Part shown: one piece after another, positions 1 through 6,334 of the stretch | Numbering within the stretch: position 1 is the stretch's first letter | Layout of the letters: every line of letters starts with the position of its first letter | Assembly (NCBI GenBank): GCA_029821415.1 | Contig: JALGTJ010000178.1 | Span: 1 to 10,946, forward strand | DNA length: 10,946 nt | Direction of reading: 5' to 3' | From: Candidatus Zipacnadia bacterium | GTDB taxonomy: Bacteria; Armatimonadota; Zipacnadia; Zipacnadales; Zipacnadaceae | Notes under the pieces: generated by a model | Database searches by the model: none | Told to the model about the DNA's origin: nothing | The model's input: the letters and a program-made list of their open reading frames with translations, nothing else | Position numbers and translations under genes: made by a program

Positions 1-530
1 TGGTGGAGACGGCGCGGGTCGTCGCGGCCATCCCACGGGTCAAGGACTTGCTTGACGATGTCATTTATGCGCTTCCCTGGCTGGCCCCCTTTAGGATACG
101 CGCCGCCCGCGCCCGCATTCTCCAAACTATGTATATTATGACGAGATCCGGCGGGGACCTGCCCACCTCGCTCAATCTTGCCGCGCAGGCGGCAGGAATC
201 CGACCAATGGACGCCCAGTTGCGCATCGCCGCCGCCAGGATTCGGGAACAAGTGCCCGTTGAGCAGGCGTTGGCCGATTGCAAAGCACTTACCAATCGCG
301 AGAAAAGTGCCCTGGCTACCGCCCAGCAGACCGGACTATACGAGGAGGCGCTCCGCCGACTCTCTGAGGCGGCCACTGTTGAGCGCCGCACCGTCATTAA
401 CAAGATTCTCACCGGCAGCGTGGTAAGCTTTTTGATCTTTACCGCGATACCCGTAATCATCGCGCTCTATTTCGCATATTCCGCCTACTTTGAGGCCATC
501 TTTGAACGAGCCGAAGAATGGATGCCATGA
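1..530 (+). CDS. Type II secretion / type IV pilus F-family inner-membrane protein, C-terminal part
   Basis: This is the second T2SSF domain (GspF/PilC family), the polytopic inner-membrane platform protein that links the cytoplasmic ATPase to pseudopilus or pilus assembly. Visible are the family's helical pattern around residues 35-130 (an ILQTMYIMTRSGGDLPTSL helix, then LRIAAARIREQVPVEQAL and LTNREKSALATAQQTG) and one strongly hydrophobic C-terminal membrane segment at about residues 137-162. Full-length members have about 400 residues and two such domains, so the N-terminal half should lie upstream of the window. The GTG at position 3 is an artefact of where the window starts. The stop codon overlaps the ATG at 527 in an ATGA arrangement, which suggests translational coupling to the next gene. 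I cannot tell GspF from PilC without upstream genes. Family call is firm, subfamily is not. Confidence 0.85.
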   Translation, partial: VETARVVAAIPRVKDLLDDVIYALPWLAPFRIRAARARILQTMYIMTRSGGDLPTSLNLAAQAAGIRPMDAQLRIAAARIREQVPVEQALADCKALTNREKSALATAQQTGLYEEALRRLSEAATVERRTVINKILTGSVVSFLIFTAIPVIIALYFAYSAYFEAIFERAEEWMP

Positions 531-583
531 AGATAAGATTCGCCGTTGTTGCAATGCTATTGACCTTGCTTATCGGGCGCTAA
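527..583 (+). CDS. Signal-peptide-like leader, out of frame with the downstream gene
   Basis: An 18-codon reading frame begins at an ATG that overlaps the stop of the upstream F-type gene and encodes MKIRFAVVAMLLTLLIGR before a TAA. A basic start followed by a hydrophobic run is what a signal peptide looks like. The downstream 681-codon frame is offset by one base. Dropping one G from the GGG at 575-577 would read on as I-G-A-K-I-N-V-E-G into that gene. I infer that this is the true N-terminus of the next protein, separated by a one-base insertion or sequencing error. It could instead be a small leader peptide, but that is less likely. Confidence 0.6.
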   Translation: MKIRFAVVAMLLTLLIGR

Positions 584-590
584 GATCAAC

Positions 591-2636
591 GTGGAGGGCG
601 AACTTCACCCTAAACCAGCATTCCTTATTACTCCCCAATCCGAAGCTGGAGCCTGGGTAATCTCGGAGCCACTGCCCGCTATGCCCAGGCCAGCCACCCT
701 CTCGATGCGAGTACAGAAGCGCTCGGGCAGCGGCGCACTCGCTGTCAGCTTCGTATCCGACATCCCAGAATCACCGGTCCAGATAACACCGCTGTGGCAC
801 CTCGAAGTCAAGGACGACCGAAATCATAAGATTGAACTGGGCCTGGTAGCTCACAGAACCGAGGCTCTGCGCCTGGCAATCGGCGCCGTCGGCGGAGAGG
901 GCCAGTGGACAGTTGAGGATATAGAACTGAGCGACTGGACGGCTCTTGAGCGCAAGCCGGGCCCGCTGGCCGACCTGCCGGCGGCAACCAGTCCGGAGCC
1001 GCTGCCGGTCGGCTGGGAGCCGCCGGATAGTCTGGACGGGCGCTGGCGCACAGTGGGCACCGAACGAGAGATGCTCACAGACGTAAATGGCCTGCGCATC
1101 ACCTTCCCGGCAAAAGTGACGGTGGCCCAGGGCGTCCGCCACGAGATGGTGGTTCTGGTCACCAACCGCGGCGATGTTGAAAAGGACCTCACTATCAGCC
1201 TGCAGGGCCCACCTGGGGCTTATATGCCCACCTTCACCGTGCCTTTCGCCGCCGGCGGAACCACACTGTTTCGCCCGCCTGTCCAGATGCTGCAGGTTGG
1301 CAATCACTGGATCAAGGTTAAATTGTCTTCCGGCTCCGAGACAGTGGTGGTCCCCATTGAGGTAGTCTGCGAGCCGCGCTATCCTACCATTGGCATTTCA
1401 CTCGACTTGGAACCACTTGCCACTGCCCTGCCTGATCTCCGTGAGATAGCCCAGTTCCTTCAGATGCGTATGCCTGCAGAGTTTGCTCTTACCAGCACAA
1501 CCAGCCAGCAGCTAAATGAAGTGGCTGGTCAAGTCATCCTCTCACTGCCGCTGGGCAATGATGCCTCCACAATGCTGGCCCGTGCTAAGGCAACGCAAGT
1601 CAACTGGATGCCCTCCCTGGTGGGTCTGTATCTGCCTGCTTCAATGCAGCAAAGCAGCGGCAGCGCGATCGCTGCCGCAGTAGCTTCTGCTACTGAGCAG
1701 ATACGAAGCGAACCTTCGCAAGCTGCCATCATAAGTCCGCCCCTACCGGTAGTCACCTCCGATGAGGGCCTGATACCTTCACCTCAGTTTGCGCAGGCCT
1801 TGGATGCCGGTATGGGCACCGCTGTTGGCTCCGTCGGTTTACACATTAGTGCGCTACCGCACGGCGCCGTCCTTACCGAGAAGATAGATGGTCGTTTTCG
1901 GCAGCAACCCAGTTCGTTTTGGACGGATTTTGACGCGCGGTATGACTTTGCCAGCCTCCGACAAACATTGACTCAGCGGCAATTGCGCCTCCCGCTCTTC
2001 CTGGACCGCTTGCCTGTCAGAGGGACTGGCGAGGCGCGTCTGGACGCCTTGATGCTGGGTCGGCTGCTGATCAGTGGCTTTGCCCAGGGCTGCACCGCCG
2101 CCACGTTTCCAGCAGACTTAGTCGACCCAGTGCAGGAGAACCCGCTCCCGTCACCGGTACTTATGGCGCTGCAGGAATTGACACGCGAGCTGGCGGGCAC
2201 GGTGCCGTTGCGAGGGCTGGCGGACAAAGAGGGATTTTCCGGACGGATAGATGAACCAATTATCTACCGCTCGTTTATGCGAAAGAACGAAGGTATCCTC
2301 TTTATGTGGAACAATACTTCGCAGCCAATAGATGTCGCAGTGGTGCTACGGGCACTTCCGCTGCAGATGCACTTGCTGCGGCTATCTTATTCAGAGCGGT
2401 TTGTCGAGCGACGCTTCCAGGGATTGTTCTCCCTGAGTGACGAAGCACGGACCAATCATCAGCAGGCGGTCTATGTCCGCGTCCAACCCCTGGAGATCGT
2501 TAGCCTGAGCTTCAATTTCAAGAATCCCCACGCCGGTTGGCTGGGGCAACTGGCCCCACGCCCACCGGTGAAGAATTACGGCCCCCACTGGCCGGAACAT
2601 GGTGGTGACCGGCCCTGGGGATTCGGGAACTCATAG
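591..2636 (+). CDS. Large glycosidase-like protein, probably secreted, function unknown
   Basis: I do not recognise a named family. Residues 1 to about 265 are rich in beta-strand patterns and look like one or two beta-sandwich modules; a conserved-looking stretch LRITFPAKVTVAQGVRHEMV (169-188) resembles an Ig-like or alpha-galactosidase-NEW-type domain. Residues about 266-560 alternate strands and helices as in a TIM barrel, with LPLFLDRLPV (467-476), a GRLLISGFAQGCTAATFPAD segment (490-509) and PSPVLMALQELTRELAG (520-536). The end (about 560-645: SFMRKNEGILFMWNNTSQPI, then strands) resembles the C-terminal beta domain of glycoside hydrolases. The tail is Pro/Gly/Trp rich. No clear catalytic acid pair can be assigned. 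The GTG at 591 is the first standard start in this frame after a stop at 561, yet it lacks a good ribosome binding site. The likely original start is the ATG at 527, now out of frame. Coupling to a secretion-platform gene suggests an exported protein. Confidence 0.6.
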   Translation: MEGELHPKPAFLITPQSEAGAWVISEPLPAMPRPATLSMRVQKRSGSGALAVSFVSDIPESPVQITPLWHLEVKDDRNHKIELGLVAHRTEALRLAIGAVGGEGQWTVEDIELSDWTALERKPGPLADLPAATSPEPLPVGWEPPDSLDGRWRTVGTEREMLTDVNGLRITFPAKVTVAQGVRHEMVVLVTNRGDVEKDLTISLQGPPGAYMPTFTVPFAAGGTTLFRPPVQMLQVGNHWIKVKLSSGSETVVVPIEVVCEPRYPTIGISLDLEPLATALPDLREIAQFLQMRMPAEFALTSTTSQQLNEVAGQVILSLPLGNDASTMLARAKATQVNWMPSLVGLYLPASMQQSSGSAIAAAVASATEQIRSEPSQAAIISPPLPVVTSDEGLIPSPQFAQALDAGMGTAVGSVGLHISALPHGAVLTEKIDGRFRQQPSSFWTDFDARYDFASLRQTLTQRQLRLPLFLDRLPVRGTGEARLDALMLGRLLISGFAQGCTAATFPADLVDPVQENPLPSPVLMALQELTRELAGTVPLRGLADKEGFSGRIDEPIIYRSFMRKNEGILFMWNNTSQPIDVAVVLRALPLQMHLLRLSYSERFVERRFQGLFSLSDEARTNHQQAVYVRVQPLEIVSLSFNFKNPHAGWLGQLAPRPPVKNYGPHWPEHGGDRPWGFGNS

Positions 2637-2689
2637 TGGCTTGCTAATCAGATGGGTCAAACTCGTCTCACCCCAGCCAGCTTCTCGGT

Positions 2690-3436
2690 TCAAAGCTGGG
2701 CAATATCAACCAGTTGCGATCGCTGGATACCAGCTTCCTGCATCAGTCGCTGCACATAACGAAGGTTGCCAACTCCGTTGATATCGCTGCAATCGCTGCC
2801 GGCGATAAACTTGACGCCACACCGCGAGAAGGCTTGCAACACTCGGGCAAACTCTTCGGTGAATTCGTCTACTGACAGGTCGGGATACCACCACCAGGCC
2901 CGGTTGCACAACTCGCAGGCTACCTCTGCCGCCGCCATTGCGTCCCCTAACTCCTCCACGCGATCGGTGGGCAGTTCGCCGGGAGTCACCGGCGCCGGGA
3001 ACCGGCCCAAATTGAAGGGATAGGCCAGGACATTAACCAACCCCGTACCGATCGCACCCATCAAGGAAGCAAAAATATTGTCTATCAGTTGCGCCCAGCG
3101 GACTGGCACATCATGGCCCACCGCGGCGGTCTGCTCACCCAGATTGACCAACACCAAGGGGAAAGACTGGCAGATGCTGGCTGGGGCACGGATTCGGCCC
3201 GAGGTATCCAGTATTTCTGTCTGCAGCGCCGGGATTACCTGCACCCGGCTGGCCGAGGCAACCACGCGCAATCGCTCGGCGGCATCAGCCGCGCTACTCC
3301 CAGCAGCCGCGTAACTGGTAACCAGGGCAACCGCCTGCAGACCGGCAGCCTCGGCGGCGCGCACGAATTGGCCCACCTCGGATGTCTCCGAGGCTGCATC
3401 AAGATTGACGTGAGCATCATAAGAAATCAGACGCAT
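2690..3436 (-). CDS. PHP-domain protein with degenerate metal-binding motifs
   Basis: The overall plan is that of PHP (polymerase and histidinol phosphatase) metallophosphoesterases: an N-terminal strand with DAHVNLD (residues 7-13), VALVTSY (36-42) where active members have LTDH, an IPALQTEI strand (68-75) matching the GxEI motif, LAYPFN (137-142) where a HP motif is usual, and GSDCSD (213-218) where GSDxH is usual. H9, E74 and D215 are kept, while the second His of HxH is N11, and the positions expected to be His are Y42, Y139 and probably S217. Family knowledge says these histidines bind the metal cluster, so I infer weak, altered or lost phosphoesterase activity. The ATG start has a GAGGAG ribosome binding site about six bases upstream. 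It lies 27 bp after pcm on the same strand, so the two probably form an operon. Confidence 0.65.
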   Translation of the reverse strand: MRLISYDAHVNLDAASETSEVGQFVRAAEAAGLQAVALVTSYAAAGSSAADAAERLRVVASASRVQVIPALQTEILDTSGRIRAPASICQSFPLVLVNLGEQTAAVGHDVPVRWAQLIDNIFASLMGAIGTGLVNVLAYPFNLGRFPAPVTPGELPTDRVEELGDAMAAAEVACELCNRAWWWYPDLSVDEFTEEFARVLQAFSRCGVKFIAGSDCSDINGVGNLRYVQRLMQEAGIQRSQLVDIAQL

Positions 3437-3463
3437 CGCCCTCTCCTCGCTTCCCCGATACAG

Positions 3464-4117
3464 CTACCAGCCGTGCCGACCGATCAGTGGTACAAAGACG
3501 CACCCAATACTTTCCTCAATTTGTAGTTCCCCGTCTTCTTTATGACCCACTATACATGTCTGCACTCCCCGGCTCCCCACTGGCGCCACCAGTCGCCCAC
3601 CCTCGGCAAGCTGCTCAACCAGTGGCGGAGGGACTCGCTGCCACAATAATCCGATCATAGGGGGCCGCCTCCGGATACCCCAGCGTCCCATCGCCCACCA
3701 CGATACTGACATTCTCATAGCCCAGGCGAGCCAGGACTTGACGAGCGCGCTCAGCCAGTGTTTCGACGATCTCGATCGCATAGACCTCCGCTGTCAGCTC
3801 CCCGAGGAGCGCCGCCTGGCGGAGCCTGCACCCACCTCTAACACCCGATGCTCAGGCCGGCAGGCCAGTAGCTCCAGCATCTTAGCCACCATATATGGTT
3901 GGGAAATGGTCTGCCCCTCACCAATAGACAGAGCGCTGTCATCGTAGGCAAAGCGGCGCTGGTGTTCGGGAATAAACTGTTCGCGCGGAACCTTGCCCAT
4001 CGCCGCCAGAACCCGCTCGTCAGCGATTCCCCGCCGGCGCAACTGGTCTTCAACCATCCTGCGTCGCTGCTCAGGAAAGTCATCAACGTCCGGGTTACTC
4101 GTCGAGCGCCATAGCAC
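3464..4117 (-). pseudogene. pcm: Protein-L-isoaspartate O-methyltransferase, interrupted by two frameshifts
   Basis: Pcm repairs isoaspartyl residues in damaged proteins using S-adenosylmethionine. The N-terminal part (4117 to about 3820) shows RRRMVEDQLRRRGI, the family signature GEGQTISQPYMVAKM and SAM motif I VLEVGAGS. The frame then hits a TGA at 3791-3793. The homologous sequence goes on in a second frame from about 3818 to 3636 (AALLGELTAEVYAIEIVE, then VVGDGTLGYPEAAPYDRIIV) and returns to the first frame at about 3634 with VPPPLVEQLAEGGRLVAPVG, ending in RHGW. The first lesion fits loss of four bases from a GSGYQAA coding stretch; the second is one extra base or a small deletion before VPPP. 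Total span, about 217 codons, is normal for Pcm. The start is a GTG with AGGAG eight bases upstream. Whether the cell makes active enzyme depends on whether the lesions are real. Confidence 0.85.
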
Positions 4118-4158
4118 CTAAGCTTCTCCTGCTCGTGAAGCATCTGCACCTGCTGGGA

Positions 4159-4172
4159 AGGAACAAGTTCCT
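4159..4172. promoter_or_regulatory. Perfect inverted repeat, candidate operator between divergent pcm and PP2C genes
   Basis: AGGAAC-AA-GTTCCT is a perfect six-base inverted repeat with a two-base centre. It lies in the 110-bp divergent region between the pcm start (4117) and the phosphatase start (4228). A further GGAAC half-site follows at 4180-4184 and a small AACTA-T-TAGTT palindrome at 4182-4192. The GAAC/GTTC arms recall LexA boxes but the spacing is two bases, not four. I could not find a convincing -35/-10 pair for either gene here. The role is inferred only from position and symmetry. Confidence 0.35.
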
Positions 4173-4227
4173 CATGCAGGGAACTATTAGTTAGTGAGAA
4201 CTGTCAGAATAGATAGCTGCGAAGGGG

Positions 4228-5544
4228 GTGAGCCAACTGCGTCATAGCACACCCACCGGGGCAGTGGACCGCCTCTTGCCTTTGTGGGAAACCGATATCT
4301 TTGTCGGACTGTTTCGCACTGCCTTTATCATCGCCTTCGTCGTCGCCGGCACATTCTCGCCGTTCGACCCCCAGGTGCATGCCTTTGTCTGGGGACTGCT
4401 GATACTTGCGACAGTTTTCACCACCGCCCTGTTTCTGACCCTTGCATGGGTACGCCCACTGCCGCACCAACGCCTCATCGCCCTTGCTATCGACTTGCTG
4501 CTGGTCAGTGCTGCCATTCGCCTCATCGGTCCAGGCCAGCAGCAGTCCCTCTTTCAAATCTATTATATAATAGTACTCATTGGGGCAATATGGTTTCAAC
4601 TGGTTGGTTCCCTATGCACGGCCGCTGCAGCCTTGGTCCTATTCACTGCGGTCAGGTATGCAGCCACTTACCCCACGGCGCTTAGCAATGTAGCCTCGGA
4701 CGTCCTGTGGGACCAGGGCGCAGTGTTTCTGTTCTTAATCGCGCTGATCGGCGGATTCTTAGTGCGAGCACTGGACCGGCAATACCGAGCCACTGCACAG
4801 TTCACCCATGAACTGCAACTAGCTCGGACCGTGCAGGACACAATCCTGTCTGCCAGTTTGCCACAACTGCCCGGCTGGCAGGTTGCCCTGCGTTTTGAGC
4901 CAGCCCGCTGGGTAGGCGGCGATCTGTACGAAGTAGCCGAATTGCCCGACGGTCAATACCTGATATGCCTGGGCGATATGCCTGGCAAGAGCGCCTACGG
5001 ACTCGTCCACCTGTCTCTCATATACTCGCAAATCCGGGGAGCAGCGCTTGCCGGCCTGCCACCGGCCGCCATAGCCAATCGAGTTAACCAGACAGTCTAT
5101 GATGTGCTCCAGCCGTACAGTTACGCTCCGCTGTTCATCAGCATGTTACAACCTGATACAGGTAAACTTACTTTCGTCTCTTGTGGCCATTATCCTCCTG
5201 TGCTATTACGAGCAAATAACTCTTACCAAGAGCTTTCCAGTGACGGAATCGTTATCGGCGGTCGCCCCGACACCAATTATCAGCAGCGTGAGATACAGAT
5301 CGAGCCTGGGGACCTGCTCATCTGCTATACCGACGGCATAACCGAGCCGCGCAACCGAGCCGGGGAGCAATTTGGCGTAGAAAGGGTCGTCCAAGTTGCG
5401 CGCAGTATAGAGGCAGCCGGAGGATCAATTGAGGAGATCAGTGATGAGATCCTGCGACAAAGCCATAAGTTCAGCACCGAGTGGGACCGCGACGACGCTA
5501 CTTTGATATTGTTGCGCCGAGAGCCAAGCAATATATCACAATGA
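4228..5544 (+). CDS. Membrane-anchored SpoIIE/RsbU-type PP2C serine phosphatase
   Basis: The N-terminal half (residues about 25-180) holds five or six hydrophobic segments, for example FRTAFIIAFVVAG, FVWGLLILATVFTTALFL and VFLFLIALIGGFLV, forming a membrane sensor-like domain. A short linker (about 183-210, QLARTVQDTILSASLPQLPG) matches the helix that precedes RsbU-type phosphatases. The PP2C core follows: VGGDLYEV (D232), GDMPGKS (D250), SCGHYPPVLL (319-327), YTDGITEPRN (D369) and DRDDATLILL (420-429). These Asp positions are the Mn/Mg ligands of the family. The usual second Asp of GGDFYD is Glu here. Such enzymes dephosphorylate STAS-domain anti-sigma antagonists in partner-switching pathways, but no STAS or anti-sigma kinase gene is in the window, so its partner is unknown. 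Start is GTG, with AAGGGG directly before it (tight spacing) and an in-frame TAG at 4210-4212 excluding anything upstream. Confidence 0.9.
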   Translation: MSQLRHSTPTGAVDRLLPLWETDIFVGLFRTAFIIAFVVAGTFSPFDPQVHAFVWGLLILATVFTTALFLTLAWVRPLPHQRLIALAIDLLLVSAAIRLIGPGQQQSLFQIYYIIVLIGAIWFQLVGSLCTAAAALVLFTAVRYAATYPTALSNVASDVLWDQGAVFLFLIALIGGFLVRALDRQYRATAQFTHELQLARTVQDTILSASLPQLPGWQVALRFEPARWVGGDLYEVAELPDGQYLICLGDMPGKSAYGLVHLSLIYSQIRGAALAGLPPAAIANRVNQTVYDVLQPYSYAPLFISMLQPDTGKLTFVSCGHYPPVLLRANNSYQELSSDGIVIGGRPDTNYQQREIQIEPGDLLICYTDGITEPRNRAGEQFGVERVVQVARSIEAAGGSIEEISDEILRQSHKFSTEWDRDDATLILLRREPSNISQ

Positions 5545-5621
5545 TTATGTCACTTAGCTTTGCTACACAGATGCCGATTTCTTGCCGCTGGAACACTGGT
5601 AGGCTACAGGACTTACACAGT

Positions 5622-6236
5622 CTAAGCAAGGGTACGGATTACACCGACCACCCTACCAATGATTTCGGCTTGGGTAGTGACAATCGGTTCCATCGCAGAA
5701 TTTGCCGGCCGCAGCTCAATGCCATCCCGGCGGGGGTAGAAATACTTGACAGTGGCCTCGTCTTCCAGCAGCGCCACCACTATCTGCCCGGCTTCGGCCG
5801 TGCTTTGCTGGTTGACGACGACCAGGTCGCCGTTGAGAATACCTGCTTCAATCATACTATCGCCGCTGACCCGCAGCATAAACAGGTCCTGGCCGGGAAA
5901 CATCTCTTCCAGGACAAGCACTCGGCTTTCAATGTTTTCTGCAGCCAACAACGGCTGGCCCGCCGCTACCGTACCGACGATCGGGACGTAGTTAGATTCG
6001 GTCCGAAGCTCGGCGGGGCCACTGACCGGCCTGATTGCCCGGTTCAGAGACGGAGTACGCTCTACCAGGCCAGCCTTTTCCAATACCCGTAGGTGAAAGA
6101 GCACCGTTGAAGCCGATTTCAGACCGACAGCCTTGGCAATTTCGCGCAGTGAGGGAGGATATCCCCGTTGGCGAGTAGTCTCGACCACGTAATCAAGAAT
6201 CTGTTGCCGTCGTGGGGTTATCTCTTCTTTGGTCAC
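5622..6236 (-). CDS. lexA: LexA SOS repressor
   Basis: LexA represses DNA damage response genes and cleaves itself when stimulated by RecA-ssDNA filaments. All hallmarks are present in 204 residues: an N-terminal winged helix domain (about 1-65, with PPSLREIAKAVGLKSASTV as the recognition region), the Ala-Gly cleavage site in GTVAAGQP (A92-G93), the catalytic serine in VSGDSM (S127) and the catalytic lysine in EATVKYF (K164). Start is GTG with GGCGGGG about seven bases upstream. It is transcribed divergently from the methyltransferase fusion gene at 6335 and convergently with the PP2C gene, from which it is separated by 77 bp with no clear terminator hairpin. A LexA box overlaps its promoter's -35 element, so it very likely represses its own gene. 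Confidence 0.97.
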   Translation of the reverse strand: MTKEEITPRRQQILDYVVETTRQRGYPPSLREIAKAVGLKSASTVLFHLRVLEKAGLVERTPSLNRAIRPVSGPAELRTESNYVPIVGTVAAGQPLLAAENIESRVLVLEEMFPGQDLFMLRVSGDSMIEAGILNGDLVVVNQQSTAEAGQIVVALLEDEATVKYFYPRRDGIELRPANSAMEPIVTTQAEIIGRVVGVIRTLA

Positions 6237-6275
6237 AGTTATTCCCCGCCTTGCAGAGCTGATGACTTCTGGGTA

Positions 6276-6304
6276 AGCTTAGCAGATTTTGCGACATTTG
6301 TCAA
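6276..6304 (-). promoter_or_regulatory. lexA promoter
   Basis: Read on the minus strand, TTGACA (6304-6299, 6/6 match to the sigma-70 -35 consensus) is followed by exactly 17 bases and TAAGCT (6281-6276, a weak -10). The predicted transcript would start near 6269 and leave a 5' leader of about 33 bases before the GTG at 6236. The -35 overlaps the LexA box. The weak -10 lowers confidence a little. Confidence 0.65.
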
Positions 6305-6326
6305 ACATTCGTTCTATGAACATAAT
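6298..6326 (+). promoter_or_regulatory. Promoter of the methyltransferase-glycosidase-like fusion gene
   Basis: TTGTCA (6298-6303, 5/6) and CATAAT (6321-6326, 5/6) are separated by exactly 17 bases. The expected transcript start, 6-7 bases past the -10, is at about 6332-6334, directly at the ATG of 6335. The mRNA would then be leaderless or nearly so, which agrees with the lack of a ribosome binding site there. Its -35 overlaps the -35 of the divergent lexA promoter. Confidence 0.65.
6302..6315. promoter_or_regulatory. LexA box (SOS operator), Gram-positive type
   Basis: On the minus strand the sequence is AGAACGAATGTTTG. Against the Bacillus-type SOS consensus CGAACRNRYGTTYC it matches at 12 of 14 positions, missing only the two outermost bases, with the full GAAC-N4-GTT core. 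It lies across the -35 of lexA and in the -35/spacer region of the divergent promoter, so a bound LexA dimer would block both. A second, odd-spaced symmetry GTTC-TAT-GAAC (6311-6321) shares one arm. Confidence 0.75.
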
Positions 6327-6334
6327 AGACAAGC

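Noticed and set aside
771..1307. 178-codon open frame on the minus strand opposite the 681-residue gene
   Set aside because: Composition and lack of a ribosome binding site mark it as a shadow of the plus-strand gene.
1657..1678. Hairpin with nine-base arms GCGGCAGCG / CGCTGCCGC
   Set aside because: It lies inside the 681-residue gene in an Ala-rich stretch where GC-rich codons easily form palindromes, and it has no T-run.
2677..2699. Stem CCAGCTT / AAGCTGG between the convergent 681-residue and PHP genes, a possible terminator
   Set aside because: The stem is short, has a nine-base loop and no T-run on either strand, and one arm lies in the PHP coding end.
1664..2723. Two copies of GCGATCGC (1664-1671 and 2716-2723), the cyanobacterial HIP1 octamer
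   Set aside because: Two copies in 11 kb are not enough for HIP1 enrichment, and nothing else points to a cyanobacterium.
4161..4170. GAAC-AA-GTTC as a second LexA box
   Set aside because: The arms match but the spacing is two bases where the Gram-positive box needs four.
5545..5621. Terminator between the convergent PP2C and lexA genes
   Set aside because: Only a four-base stem (GACT-TACAC-AGTC) could be found, with no T-run.
5481..6092. 203-codon open frame on the plus strand opposite lexA
   Set aside because: It is antisense to a well-supported gene, its translation resembles no family, and it starts within the end of the PP2C gene.
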